Assembly: GCA_015055545.1 (NCBI GenBank)
Contig: SVHY01000016.1
Span: forward strand, 1 to 40,222
Source of the DNA: Clostridiales bacterium
Lineage (GTDB): Bacteria; Bacillota; Clostridia; Christensenellales; Borkfalkiaceae
Reading direction: 5' to 3'
Length of the DNA: 40,222 nt
Below are positions 9,358 to 18,247 of this stretch, in pieces. Positions within the stretch are counted from its first letter, which is position 1. Each line of letters opens with the position of its first letter. A model generated the notes under the pieces. The model made no database searches. It saw only the letters and a list, made by a program, of their open reading frames with translations, and was not told the DNA's origin. The position numbers and the translations under genes are program-made.

Positions 9358-11943
9358 TTTCTTCACCGTCAGTCCGTTTTCGCCCGCGTCCACTTCCAGC
9401 GTATCGCCTGCAACGAACCCGCCAGCCAAAATGCTTTTTGCTATCGTCGTTTCCAGTGTGTGCTGCATATACCGTTTCAGCGGCCGCGCGCCGTATACGG
9501 GGTCGTAGCCCTTTTCCACGATATATTCCACCGCCTTATCGCTTAAAAGTAGCGTGAGCTGTTTTTCCGCAAGCCGCGCGGACAAGCCTTTTGCCAAAAG
9601 CCGTACGATTTTTTGTACTTCGGTTCTTTGCAAGGGTTTGAAGAATACAATCTCGTCTAAACGGTTTAAAAATTCCGGTCTAAACGACACTTTCAGCAAT
9701 TTCTCCACTTCTTCTTTTGCACTTTCGGAAAGCTCGCCGTCGTATTCGATACCCTCCAAAATCGCCGTCGAACCGAGGTTAGACGTCAAGATAATGACGG
9801 TGTTTTTGAAATCGACCGTTCTGCCCTGCCCGTCGGTGATACGCCCGTCGTCCAGCACTTGCAAAAGCACGTTGAACACGTCGGGGTGCGCCTTTTCCAC
9901 TTCATCGAACAAAACCACGCTATACGGGCTTCTCCGCACCGTTTCGGTGAGCTGTCCGCCCTCGTCGTAGCCCACGTATCCCGGAGGCGCACCGATAAGT
10001 CTGGAAACGGAATGTTTTTCCATATACTCGCTCATGTCGATACGCACCATATTCTTTTCGTCGTCGAACAGCGCGCGCGCAAGCGTTTTCGCAAGCTCCG
10101 TTTTCCCCACGCCCGTCGGGCCTAAAAACAGGAACGAACCGATAGGGCGGTTGGGATCGGCAACGCCCGCACGCGAGCGTAAAATCGCGTCCGCCACCGC
10201 GGTAACCGCTTGCGTTTGCCCAACCACTCGCTCATGCAAAGTTTCGTCTAATTTCAAAAGTTTTTCCCGTTCGCTTTCCACGAGCTTGGAAACGGGTATA
10301 CCCGTCCAACGCGAAACGATTCGCGAAATCTCTTCTTCCGTAACCTTATCGCGCAGCAGGGAATTTTCGTCCCGCTTCACACCTGCCCCCGTCCTTTCGC
10401 TTTCTTCCAAGCTCTTTTTCAGTTCGGGGATTTTGCCGTATTGTAGCGTACTCGCCTTTTCTAAATCGTATTCTCTTTGCGCCTTTTCCAGCTCCGCATT
10501 CGCCTTTTCCAGCTCTTCGCGGAGTTTGGACGAACGCTCTATCGCGTTCTTTTCGTTCTCCCACTTGGCTTTCATTTCCGCGTACTCGCTTTGTAAAGCC
10601 GCCGTTTCCTTTTCCATTTCCAAAAGCCGCGATTTGGAAAGCTCGTCCGTTTCCTTTTTGAGCGCGTTGCGTTCAATTTCCAACTGCATAAGCTTTCGGG
10701 AAATCACGTCCATTTCCGAGGGCATGGACTGCATTTCCGTCTTGATAAGCGCACAAGCTTCGTCCACCAAATCAATTGCCTTGTCGGGCAAAAATCTGTC
10801 CGTGATATACCGATTCGACAGCGTTGCCGCCGCTACGAGCGCGTTGTCTTGTATCTTCACACCGTGATATACTTCATAACGCTCTTTCAAACCGCGCAAA
10901 ATGGAAATCGTATCTTCCACGGTCGGTTCGCCCACCAAAACGGGTTGAAACCGACGTTCCAGCGCAGGGTCTTTTTCGATATATTTACGGTATTCGTCCA
11001 AGGTCGTCGCGCCGATACAATGCAGTTCGCCACGCGCAAGCATGGGTTTGAGCAAATTGCCCGCGTCCATAGCGCCGTCCGTTTTCCCCGCGCCGACGAT
11101 GGTGTGCAATTCGTCGATAAACAGGATAATCCCGCCCTCGCTCTTTTTCACTTCGGCAAGCACCGATTTGAGCCGTTCTTCAAACTCGCCGCGGAACTTC
11201 GCACCCGCAATGAGCGCACCGATATCCAGCGAGAATACCTTTCTATCTTTGAGCGAATCGGGTACGTCGCCGCGCATAATCCGAATCGCCAAGCCCTCGG
11301 CAATCGCCGTTTTCCCAACCCCCGCTTCACCTATCAAAACGGGATTGTTCTTGGTCTTTCTCGACAAAATCCGCACAACGCTACGAATTTCTTCGTCCCG
11401 ACCGATGACGGGATCGATTTTTTGCGCCCGCGCCTTTTCCACCAAATCCACGCCGTACTTATTGAGTACGTCGTACGTATCCTCAGGGTTTTCGCTGTTC
11501 ACCGTTCTACTACCGCGCACGCTTGCAAGCGCCTGCATAAACGCGCCCTGCTCCACCGCGAACGCCTTAAAAAGCGATTTTACTTTCTCGTCGGGAACTT
11601 CCGTAAGCGCGATAAACAAATGCTCGACGGAAAGATAACTATCCCCCATCTTCGTCATCTGCTTTTCCGCGTTTTCCAAAACGCGCGCAAGATTTGCGCC
11701 CGCGTACTGTTCCCCGCCCTGCACTTTGGGCAATTTCTCAATTTCCGCAAGACACGCCCGCTCAAACGCGGCTACGTCCTTGCCCGTCTTTTGCAATAGC
11801 TGTGCAACCAACCCGTCTTTCTGCGAAACAAGCGCGTATAAAAGATGGATTTGCCCTACCTCCTGATTGCCGTATTCCCGTGCAATAGCCTGTGCGCCGC
11901 CTATTGCCGACGCCGATTTTTCCGTAAATTTCCGCATATCCAT
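9343..11943 (-). CDS. clpB: ATP-dependent disaggregase ClpB
   Basis: A hexameric AAA+ chaperone that extracts polypeptides from aggregates together with DnaK. In order: a Clp N-domain (about 1-145), AAA module 1 with Walker A GEAGVGKT at 205-212, a long Glu/Lys-rich coiled-coil middle domain (about 400-520), AAA module 2 with Walker A GPTGVGKT near 600, and a C-terminal small domain. Length 866 aa is normal for ClpB, and the full-length middle domain separates it from ClpC/ClpA. GGGGGT precedes the ATG at 11943; a second ATG at 11937 is possible. The last residues (MHNA) and the stop codon are supplied by an intergenic ATGCAT repeat. No CIRCE or well-spaced CtsR site was found upstream. Confidence 0.96.
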   Translation of the reverse strand: MDMRKFTEKSASAIGGAQAIAREYGNQEVGQIHLLYALVSQKDGLVAQLLQKTGKDVAAFERACLAEIEKLPKVQGGEQYAGANLARVLENAEKQMTKMGDSYLSVEHLFIALTEVPDEKVKSLFKAFAVEQGAFMQALASVRGSRTVNSENPEDTYDVLNKYGVDLVEKARAQKIDPVIGRDEEIRSVVRILSRKTKNNPVLIGEAGVGKTAIAEGLAIRIMRGDVPDSLKDRKVFSLDIGALIAGAKFRGEFEERLKSVLAEVKKSEGGIILFIDELHTIVGAGKTDGAMDAGNLLKPMLARGELHCIGATTLDEYRKYIEKDPALERRFQPVLVGEPTVEDTISILRGLKERYEVYHGVKIQDNALVAAATLSNRYITDRFLPDKAIDLVDEACALIKTEMQSMPSEMDVISRKLMQLEIERNALKKETDELSKSRLLEMEKETAALQSEYAEMKAKWENEKNAIERSSKLREELEKANAELEKAQREYDLEKASTLQYGKIPELKKSLEESERTGAGVKRDENSLLRDKVTEEEISRIVSRWTGIPVSKLVESEREKLLKLDETLHERVVGQTQAVTAVADAILRSRAGVADPNRPIGSFLFLGPTGVGKTELAKTLARALFDDEKNMVRIDMSEYMEKHSVSRLIGAPPGYVGYDEGGQLTETVRRSPYSVVLFDEVEKAHPDVFNVLLQVLDDGRITDGQGRTVDFKNTVIILTSNLGSTAILEGIEYDGELSESAKEEVEKLLKVSFRPEFLNRLDEIVFFKPLQRTEVQKIVRLLAKGLSARLAEKQLTLLLSDKAVEYIVEKGYDPVYGARPLKRYMQHTLETTIAKSILAGGFVAGDTLEVDAGENGLTVKKMHNA

Positions 11944-12019
11944 AGGTATACCCCCTAACGTTTTCTTTTCACTATATTTTTAACCCAACCGCAACCCGCT
12001 TAAACAACTTTTCGTAAAA

Positions 12020-12045
12020 TAAAAACGAGAGATTTCTCTCCCGTT
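12020..12045 (-). terminator. Terminator after the zinc-ribbon gene
   Basis: On the minus strand GAGAG and CTCTC form a stem around AAAT, extended by AACG/CGTT, and a TTTTT run follows. It starts within the stop codon region of the gene ending at 12044. Confidence 0.6.
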
Positions 12046-12397
12046 ATTTTTTCAGCTGTAAAATCAAGAACAGTACGACGAACGCCGCTACGCAAACGAC
12101 GGACACCACCGTGCGGATTTTTTTGCGTTTGGCTTCGTCCATGGGCATATATATTTTATATCCGCAAGTAGGACAAACACCGTTTTCCATCAGCGTTTTA
12201 CAACGCTTACAGTGCACCGTTTGCGGGGTTGTATCTTCCTGCCCACCGAAAATTCCCCGCCGTTTTTTGACTGGCGACGGCGCACTTTTCGCCGTTTTTC
12301 GCTCCCGCTTTTCCGTCGGCGTTTCTATGCCCTGTTCCTTTAAGGCTTGTTCCATTTCCGCTATGATTTTTTGTTCTTCTGCTCTTTTTTTGCTCAT
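12044..12397 (-). CDS. Small zinc-ribbon protein with C-terminal membrane anchor
   Basis: A 117-aa protein of unknown function. The N-terminal half is highly charged (Lys, Glu, Arg) and probably helical or disordered. Two CxxC pairs (CKRC near residue 63 and CPTC near 75) form a zinc ribbon. A single hydrophobic helix (about 95-114) ends in LKK, giving a tail-anchored layout with the ribbon in the cytoplasm. It lies 38 bp downstream of the cardiolipin synthase gene with no promoter seen between them, so it is probably co-transcribed with it. I do not recognise a named family. Confidence 0.7.
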   Translation of the reverse strand: MSKKRAEEQKIIAEMEQALKEQGIETPTEKRERKTAKSAPSPVKKRRGIFGGQEDTTPQTVHCKRCKTLMENGVCPTCGYKIYMPMDEAKRKKIRTVVSVVCVAAFVVLFLILQLKK

Positions 12398-12435
12398 AAT
12401 TTCACCTGAACCGTTTCAATATAATCCGTTTTCTA

Positions 12436-14016
12436 TTAAAACATCGTTTCAAATACGCGTAGAATACTGTCTACGAATCGACCTATCACGCTGCGTTTGG
12501 TATTTTCCTTGCTGCAAAGCTTGCTTTCCGCAAACGTTTCTTCGCAGTCGCGCTTTAAATCCTGCACCGCCGCCACGCCCGAAAAATATACGGCGTTTTC
12601 AAAATGCAAATACAAGCTCCTGTAATCAAGATTAATCGTTCCCACCACCGCGCTTTCGTTATCGCAAAGCATACTCTTGGCGTGGATAAACCCGGGGGTG
12701 TATTCGTAAATCTTCACGCCCGATTTCATGAGTATTTCATAGTTCGCGCGCGTTAGGCGATAAGTGGTTTTTTTATCGGGTACACCGGGCGTAACGATAC
12801 GCACGTCCACGCCGCGCATCGCCGCCGAACACAATGCCGCGCGCAGAAAATCGTCCAACACCAGATAGGGCGTAAAAATATACACGCTTTCCTTTGCTCG
12901 GTTAATCATATCCACGTACACCGTTTCGCCCACGCTGATTTGATCGAGCGGGGAATCGTCGTAGGGCTGAATCCGTACGCCCGTGTCCGCAGTATCTTGT
13001 ACGGGCTGCAAAAACTCGTTCACGTCGATTTTATCTTTTCTAAACGCGTTCCACATATACGCGAACGCTTGCACAAACGAACGCACGGGCGCGCCCGTAA
13101 TTTTCAAGCCCGAATCCTTCCAATACCCAAACCGCCGCTTTTCGGCAATATATTCGTCCGCAAGATTCACCCCACCCGTAAACGCCGTTTTACCGTCCAC
13201 CACCAGCATTTTTCTGTGGTCGCGGTTGTTCATGCGCACGGCAAACAGGGGTACGACTTCGTTGAACGGCATACACTTAATATTCTCGCTTAAACTCTCT
13301 AAATACTGGTCGTATTTAGGTGGCAATGTTACCATACACCCAAAATCGTCGTAGATAATATATATTTTCACGCCGCAAGCCGCTTTTTCCAGTAACACCT
13401 TGCGGATTTCGTTCCACATTTTTCCGTTCGCGATAATGAAATATTCCAGCAGAATAAACTTCTCCGCGCCTTTAAGGGCATCGAGCATGTGCGGAAACAT
13501 ATCTTCCCCGCTCTTGTAATATTCCACGTCGCCGCTATAAAATACGGGGTATCCGCCGTAGTTTTGAATATACCTACAAACGGTATCGGCGCGCGTAGCG
13601 GGGACAAATTCCTGCATTTGCCCAAGCTTTTCCGCGTTCTCCGCTTTCGCTTCGTCCACTTTTTTGCGCATACGCTTGGTCGGTCTGCCCCTGCCGTTGA
13701 CAAGGTACATGGGCACACCGAACACGGGCGCAATCAAAATCAACACCACCCAGCTCAGCTTGGACGACGGTCTATCGTTGCCGCTAATAATAGAAAGCAC
13801 GAACACCAACGCCAACGCCCCCACCAAAATCTCCAAACCGAACGCGTACGCCGAATCGTATACGATTAAAAGTAATATCAGCGCATATCCGAGCACTTGC
13901 GCAAGCACCGCAAGCATAAACAAAAAAAGCCTGTTATACAGATACACCTTATAACTTCTATCGTTTGCAACCGTCCGCTCTATCCACTTTTTCTTCCTTG
14001 CGCTCAATTTTTTCAT
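12436..14016 (-). CDS. cls: Cardiolipin synthase (phospholipase D family)
   Basis: A membrane enzyme that joins two phosphatidylglycerol molecules into cardiolipin and glycerol. The 526-aa protein has hydrophobic segments near residues 29-51, 58-78 and 88-105, followed by two HKD catalytic motifs: DHRKMLVVDG with downstream TGGVNLADEY, and IHAKSMLCDN with downstream GTINLDYRSL. Both keep the HxKxxxxD pattern, so the enzyme should be active. The ATG is only 9 bases from a consensus -10 box and no ribosome site is present, so the mRNA is probably leaderless. A small zinc-ribbon gene follows. Confidence 0.93.
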   Translation of the reverse strand: MKKLSARKKKWIERTVANDRSYKVYLYNRLFLFMLAVLAQVLGYALILLLIVYDSAYAFGLEILVGALALVFVLSIISGNDRPSSKLSWVVLILIAPVFGVPMYLVNGRGRPTKRMRKKVDEAKAENAEKLGQMQEFVPATRADTVCRYIQNYGGYPVFYSGDVEYYKSGEDMFPHMLDALKGAEKFILLEYFIIANGKMWNEIRKVLLEKAACGVKIYIIYDDFGCMVTLPPKYDQYLESLSENIKCMPFNEVVPLFAVRMNNRDHRKMLVVDGKTAFTGGVNLADEYIAEKRRFGYWKDSGLKITGAPVRSFVQAFAYMWNAFRKDKIDVNEFLQPVQDTADTGVRIQPYDDSPLDQISVGETVYVDMINRAKESVYIFTPYLVLDDFLRAALCSAAMRGVDVRIVTPGVPDKKTTYRLTRANYEILMKSGVKIYEYTPGFIHAKSMLCDNESAVVGTINLDYRSLYLHFENAVYFSGVAAVQDLKRDCEETFAESKLCSKENTKRSVIGRFVDSILRVFETMF

Positions 14017-14025
14017 TATAATATT

Positions 14026-14054
14026 ATTATACCCCGTTTTTTATCTTTTGTCAA
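14026..14054 (-). promoter_or_regulatory. Promoter of cls, near-leaderless
   Basis: TTGACA (14049-14054) and TATAAT (14026-14031) on the minus strand are 17 bp apart. Nine bases separate the -10 box from the ATG at 14016, leaving a leader of at most about 3 bases. Confidence 0.7.
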
Positions 14055-14185
14055 ACTGCTTTTTACAATTATATCTTTTCAATATGACACGCGCGTGAAA
14101 ATCTCTTAAATTTTTTAGTCTTTTCCAACATTTCTAATCTTTGGAAAAAAATTTCAAAATTTTTAAATTTTCTTCTGCAAAACTA

Positions 14186-14214
14186 TTGACAAATTCATTT
14201 TTTTATATTATACT
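14186..14214 (+). promoter_or_regulatory. Promoter of rubrerythrin
   Basis: TTGACA (14186-14191) and TATACT (14209-14214) are 17 bp apart. The TTATATT-A-TACTATAA stretch over the -10 box resembles a PerR box with one extra base, and PerR controls rubrerythrin in many clostridia. That assignment is only suggestive. The 14017-14185 stretch is very AT-rich and shows nothing else apart from the cls promoter. Confidence 0.65.
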
Positions 14215-14274
14215 ATAAACAGTTAATAAAACTAAGTCCTAATAAGACACAATATCAAAAAGAGGTAGAAAAGT

Positions 14275-14916
14275 ATGAAAAAATTCAAATGCACGGTATG
14301 TCAACACGAAGTAGCAGCGGACGTAGCACCCGAAGTATGTCCCGTTTGCAAGCAAGTAGGTAAGTTTGTAGAGCAGCCCGTTTTGGCTGGTTCGAAAACG
14401 GAAGCGAATCTTTGGGCGGCGTTTGCTGGGGAATCGCAAGCGAGAAACAAGTACACGTATTTTGCTAGCAAAGCGAAGAAAGAAGGGTTCGTGCAAATCG
14501 CGGCTATTTTTGAAGAAACGGCGAAAAACGAACAAGAACACGCAAAAATTTGGTTCAAGCTTTTAAACGGCGGCGAAATCGGCACGACGGCGGATAACTT
14601 GAAAGAGGCTGCGGAAGGCGAAAACTACGAATGGACGGATATGTACGCAGGTTTTGCTAAGACGGCGAGAGAAGAAGGTTTCGACAAGATTGCAGACCTT
14701 TTCGACGGCGTAGCGGCGATTGAAAAAGAACACGAAGAAAGATACAAGAAATTGCTTGCTAACGTAAAAGGCGATTTGGTATTCTCCAAAGACGGCGACG
14801 CTGTATGGCAATGCTCTAACTGTGGTCATATCGTAGTCGGCAAGAAAGCGCCCGACGTATGCCCCGTATGCGCGCACCCGCAAGCATATTTCCAAGTAAG
14901 AGCGGAAAACTATTAA
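14275..14916 (+). CDS. rbr: Rubrerythrin with rubredoxin-like domains at both ends
   Basis: A diiron peroxidase that reduces hydrogen peroxide in anaerobes. In this 213-aa protein an N-terminal rubredoxin-like knuckle (Cys 6, 9, 22, 25) comes first. A ferritin-like four-helix domain with iron ligands follows (Glu53 in AGESQAR, EQEH at 86-89, EKEH at 150-153). A C-terminal rubredoxin domain closes the protein (Cys 180, 183, 196, 199). Classical rubrerythrin has only the C-terminal FeS4 site and reverse rubrerythrin only the N-terminal one; here both are complete. An AGAGG ribosome site and a consensus promoter precede it. It stands alone between terminators. Confidence 0.94.
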   Translation: MKKFKCTVCQHEVAADVAPEVCPVCKQVGKFVEQPVLAGSKTEANLWAAFAGESQARNKYTYFASKAKKEGFVQIAAIFEETAKNEQEHAKIWFKLLNGGEIGTTADNLKEAAEGENYEWTDMYAGFAKTAREEGFDKIADLFDGVAAIEKEHEERYKKLLANVKGDLVFSKDGDAVWQCSNCGHIVVGKKAPDVCPVCAHPQAYFQVRAENY

Positions 14917-14943
14917 TTTACAACCATAACTCCAAAGAAAATA

Positions 14944-14977
14944 CCGTCCGACGGGCAATCCGTCGGACGGTTCTTTT
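14944..14977 (+). terminator. Strong terminator after rubrerythrin
   Basis: CCGTCCGACGG (14944-14954) and CCGTCGGACGG (14960-14970) form an 11-bp GC-rich stem with a 5-base loop, then TTCTTTT. It also sits directly downstream of the minus-strand gene ending at 14979 and may serve both. Confidence 0.8.
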
Positions 14978-14978
14978 A

Positions 14979-15347
14979 TCAATCGTAAAAACGTTCTTTT
15001 ACGAAAACGTGCTCACGCTCATTACTTCTTTCTTTATCATATCTATATTTTCCTATTATATGATACTCTCTGCCTGTACTTGTTTCTACAATATCGACAA
15101 TAATTCTATATCGACGTTCTTTTTCGTTAAAATACGTAGGAGTACCAGGTCCAACAAATTCTTCCAACATTCCGCCTTCTTTAAGTGGAAGATTTCGCCA
15201 GCCATCGCGAACTTTTCCGTCTATACGTACCATCCATACCCAAGTCTCAATATCATACGGCCAACGGCTTTTATACCATGCTTTATAATTCGTTCCGTAC
15301 TCTTTGTTTAAAAACTCTGCATTTGTTCTTGCTTTTACAATTTCCAT
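14979..15347 (-). CDS. Unknown AT-rich gene, paralogue of the middle of its neighbour
   Basis: A 122-aa soluble protein I cannot place in a family. It starts with IVKARTNAEFLNKEYGTNYKAW and has Trp/Tyr-rich strands (TWVWMV, RYRIIVDIV, IIGKYRYDK) that suggest a compact beta-rich fold. The same domain is in the upstream 360-aa protein at residues 143-250. An AGGAGAT ribosome site precedes the ATG. The intergenic gap is 19 bp, so the two form an operon. Base composition is clearly more AT-rich than the surrounding genes, hinting at recent transfer. No signal peptide or membrane segment is seen. Confidence 0.75.
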   Translation of the reverse strand: MEIVKARTNAEFLNKEYGTNYKAWYKSRWPYDIETWVWMVRIDGKVRDGWRNLPLKEGGMLEEFVGPGTPTYFNEKERRYRIIVDIVETSTGREYHIIGKYRYDKERSNEREHVFVKERFYD

Positions 15348-15366
15348 TTTTTTATCTCCTAATTAT

Positions 15367-16449
15367 TTATTTTAACATTAAATATCCATTTAAAAAACAA
15401 TGGGGAAAAACAAATTTCCTTTCTTCATTTTGAAAAACAACTCTTATATGTTTTTCGCCTATCGTTTTAACTATATCAACTATCTTCCCTTCACCAAATA
15501 TTTTATGTAATACAATTGTACCCACATTTACACCAGTCAAATCGATGTTAGGTTTGTCTTCCGATTTAATTTCCTGTATCTCTTCTTTTTTTACCTTTAC
15601 TACGACTTTTGTTTTTAAAATCTCTTCAAGCACACTTTTTGCATCCGTATAATCCGATATTTTTTTCCATCTTCTAATTTCTTTCAAAGACGGTTCCAGC
15701 ATACTTTGTTTGTCATATTTATAAAGACCCAAAATTTTATAAATCCCTTTATCGCGTTCTTTTTTTACGACAATTCTATAACTACCTATTAAGATTTTGT
15801 GCGTGTCTAATTTTTCACTTTCTTTCCCAACAAATCGTTCCACCACGGTATTTTCATCTTCAATCGTATTCAACCAACCACAATTTACTTTATCATCGAA
15901 AGGCACCATCCATACGATACAATCATCTGAAAAAGCCCAACCACATTTCATCCATGCTGTATAATTTGTTCCAAATTCTTTGTTTAAAAATTCCGCGTTT
16001 GTTTTTGCTTTAACAATTTTCATTTTTTCATCTCTTTTATCTTCCGATTTATTTTTTATCAAAGTGTCGTCTAGTTTTCTTTTTAATTCTTCTCCGCTGT
16101 ATAATATATAGTCTCCATATAAAATAAATTCATTGGGATGTTTTTCTATAAAATCCTCTATAGTATCTATTCTATAAAGCACTTCATTGTAAGGAATTTT
16201 TCTCGTTAATATTTCCTGTATAATTGCTTCCCTTATCCCGTATCCATCGCATAATCGCCTAACATCTTTTATCTTCATTTCCCTTTCAATCCTATTCTTT
16301 ATTTCCTGTTCACGCCGACATTTTTCTTGATACGCATTTTCGCTTTTTTTTCTCTCTTCTTCCTGCCTTTCTTGTTCTTTATTTTTATAATTAACGTATA
16401 AACATATAAAAACTATGATTGAAATAAATATTATAACAACACCTATCAT
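15367..16449 (-). CDS. Unknown membrane-anchored multidomain protein, AT-rich
   Basis: A 360-aa protein of unknown function. An N-terminal membrane helix (residues 2-20) is followed by a charged coiled coil (about 22-62), a helical segment (63-135), and a domain homologous to the entire next gene (143-250). A Lys/Glu linker leads to a C-terminal segment (about 308-359) of the form VGTIVLHKIFGEGKIV...VVFQNEERKFVFP. That last piece resembles the small tudor/SH3-like tail of UvrD/PcrA helicases. A GCAGGGGGGAT ribosome site precedes the ATG at 16449. An internal ATG at 16023 is preceded by AGAGATG, mirroring the ribosome site of the downstream paralogue, so a shorter product is possible. Third-position AT content differs from neighbours. 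Confidence 0.72.
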   Translation of the reverse strand: MIGVVIIFISIIVFICLYVNYKNKEQERQEEERKKSENAYQEKCRREQEIKNRIEREMKIKDVRRLCDGYGIREAIIQEILTRKIPYNEVLYRIDTIEDFIEKHPNEFILYGDYILYSGEELKRKLDDTLIKNKSEDKRDEKMKIVKAKTNAEFLNKEFGTNYTAWMKCGWAFSDDCIVWMVPFDDKVNCGWLNTIEDENTVVERFVGKESEKLDTHKILIGSYRIVVKKERDKGIYKILGLYKYDKQSMLEPSLKEIRRWKKISDYTDAKSVLEEILKTKVVVKVKKEEIQEIKSEDKPNIDLTGVNVGTIVLHKIFGEGKIVDIVKTIGEKHIRVVFQNEERKFVFPHCFLNGYLMLK

Positions 16450-16519
16450 CTATCCCCCCTGCAAAGAACTGTTCTCATATTATTATTTCGACAAAATTTT
16501 CCAAATCACTCTTTTTTTA

Positions 16520-16560
16520 CAAAAAAAATATGCGCGTCATAAAAACGCGCATATTTTTTA
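16520..16560 (-). terminator. Terminator after trxA
   Basis: ATATGCGCGT (16528-16537) pairs with ACGCGCATAT (16545-16554), with T/A runs on both sides. It ends the hisS-trxA transcript on the minus strand and insulates the AT-rich pair. Confidence 0.7.
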
Positions 16561-16574
16561 TTAATTTTGTTATT

Positions 16575-16898
16575 TTACAAATTCTCTTTTACGAAATTTT
16601 CCAAACGCTGAGCGGGAACGAAACCAAGGCTGCTAGCTTTGGGTGCGCCGCCTTTGAACGCGATGACGTTGGGGATAGACGTGATCCCGTATTTCACCGC
16701 CGCGCTTTCGCTGTCCTCTTCGTCGATATCGATTTTCACGAAAATCGCGTCGTTTTCGTATTTATCCGAAACTTCTTCAAATACGGGTGCTAACATTCTG
16801 CAAGGTCCGCACCAGCTCGCCCAAAAATCGCAAAATACCGTTTTGTCCGTGCTTGCAATCAATTCTTCTAATGCTTGTCCGTTTACGTATTTAACCAT
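16575..16898 (-). CDS. trxA: Thioredoxin
   Basis: A 107-aa cytoplasmic disulfide reductase. The active site WCGPC places the redox cysteines at residues 30 and 33, within FWASWCGPCRMLAPVFEE. The cis-Pro loop (GITSIPNVIAFKGG) and the normal length confirm a full thioredoxin. An AAGGAGA ribosome site precedes the ATG. It begins 27 bp after the hisS stop with no promoter between, so it is read from the hisS transcript. Confidence 0.96.
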   Translation of the reverse strand: MVKYVNGQALEELIASTDKTVFCDFWASWCGPCRMLAPVFEEVSDKYENDAIFVKIDIDEEDSESAAVKYGITSIPNVIAFKGGAPKASSLGFVPAQRLENFVKENL

Positions 16899-16925
16899 AA
16901 CATTATTCTCCTTTATCTATTTTGT

Positions 16926-18176
16926 TTATTTATTTTGAAAATATGCGGCGGCGTTTTCAAAAGCGACTTTTTCGCTTTCGCCCGTTGCCATATTTTTCAC
17001 GTTCATAGCCCCGTCCGAAAGCTCGTTACCGCCGATGACTGCCACGTATTTCGCGCCGATTTTATCCGCGTATTTAAACTGTGCTTTCACGGAACGTTCC
17101 ATATGATCGATTTCCGCTTGTATGCCCGCGGCGCGGAGTGCGTTTGCAATCTCGAACGCTTTTTTTCTACAATCGCCGTCCATACCCGCGATATACGCCG
17201 TAGGCTTGTTGGGCTCGGGAATTTCCACGCCCGTTTGTTCCATGACGATGAGTAAGCGTTCCAAGCCTGCCGCGAACCCGACCGCGGGGGTGGGATTGCC
17301 GCCAAGCTGTTCAATGAGTCCGTCGTATCTACCGCCCGCGCAAACCGTGCCTTGCGCGCCGATAGACGTGGACACGAACTCGAACACCGTACGCGTGTAA
17401 TAATCCAAGCCGCGTACAATCCGCGTATCAATTTCGTAGGCTACGCCCGCTAAATCCAAGCACGCTTTCACTTCGTCGAAATGCGTTTTGCACTCGTCGC
17501 ATAAATAATCGAGCATACTCGGCGCGGTTGCGTTGATTTTTTTACAGTTTTCTTCCTTACAATCAAGAAGCCGAAGCGGGTTCTTTTCATAACGTGTTTT
17601 GCAATCGTAGCAAAGCCCGTCCAAATGCGGTGCGAAAAATTCTTTGAGCGCCTTGTTATACGCCGTGCGACAGGTGGGACAACCGATAGAATTGATAAAA
17701 AGTTTCACGTTTAATCCCAGCTTTTTCAAAAGCGAATCGGCAATTAAAATCGCTTCCGCGTCCGTTTGCGCGCCCTTTGCGCCGAAAATTTCTACGCCGA
17801 ATTGATGGAATTCGCGAAGTCTACCCGCCTGCGGACGTTCATAACGGAACGCAGGGATAATATAATACATCTTCGCGGGCAACACGCCGTTATACATACC
17901 GTTTTCCACGAACGAACGCACCGCCCCCGCCGTACCCTCGGGTTTGAGCGTGATAGAACGGTCGCCCTTGTCTTTAAAGGTATACATTTCCTTAGTAACG
18001 ATATCCGTCGTATCACCCACGCCGCGGTTGAAAAGTTCAGTGTGTTCAAAGGTAGGCGTACGGATTTCCTTTACGCCGAACAGCGCCGCCGTTTCGCGCG
18101 CAACGCTTTCTACGTATTGCCATTTATACGATTCTTGGGGCAGAACGTCTTTCGTGCCCTTGGGGATATTAATCAT
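16926..18176 (-). CDS. hisS: Histidyl-tRNA synthetase
   Basis: A class II synthetase that charges tRNA-His, acting as a cytoplasmic homodimer. The 416-aa sequence shows the N-terminal PKGTKDVLP, motif 2 FRYERPQAGRLREFHQFGVE, the histidine-binding GLDYYTRTVFEF, motif 3 around GGNPTPAVGFAAGLERL, and a C-terminal anticodon-binding domain (about 325-416). A zinc-like cluster of CxxC pairs (CPTC, CYDC, CDEC) sits in the insertion domain near 165-235, as in several clostridial HisRS. aspS, often next to hisS, is absent here. Downstream is trxA. Confidence 0.96.
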   Translation of the reverse strand: MINIPKGTKDVLPQESYKWQYVESVARETAALFGVKEIRTPTFEHTELFNRGVGDTTDIVTKEMYTFKDKGDRSITLKPEGTAGAVRSFVENGMYNGVLPAKMYYIIPAFRYERPQAGRLREFHQFGVEIFGAKGAQTDAEAILIADSLLKKLGLNVKLFINSIGCPTCRTAYNKALKEFFAPHLDGLCYDCKTRYEKNPLRLLDCKEENCKKINATAPSMLDYLCDECKTHFDEVKACLDLAGVAYEIDTRIVRGLDYYTRTVFEFVSTSIGAQGTVCAGGRYDGLIEQLGGNPTPAVGFAAGLERLLIVMEQTGVEIPEPNKPTAYIAGMDGDCRKKAFEIANALRAAGIQAEIDHMERSVKAQFKYADKIGAKYVAVIGGNELSDGAMNVKNMATGESEKVAFENAAAYFQNK

Positions 18177-18213
18177 AACTCTTTTCCTTTTCTAATTATC
18201 TAATTCTTCCACA

Positions 18214-18244
18214 ATTCTGCATTCTGCATTATGCATTAAGCATT
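18214..18244. repeat. ATGCAT-type intergenic repeat
   Basis: A run of ATTCTGCATT, ATGCATT and AAGCATT units lies between the hslU stop (18248) and the hisS start (18176). It is related to the copies at 9331, 33252 and 36440. Confidence 0.55.
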
Positions 18245-18247
18245 GAT

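Noticed and set aside
11955-11985. Possible CtsR box upstream of clpB
   Set aside because: GGTTAAA and AGTGAAA heptads are present, but their spacing is 5 bases instead of 3, so the match is not convincing.
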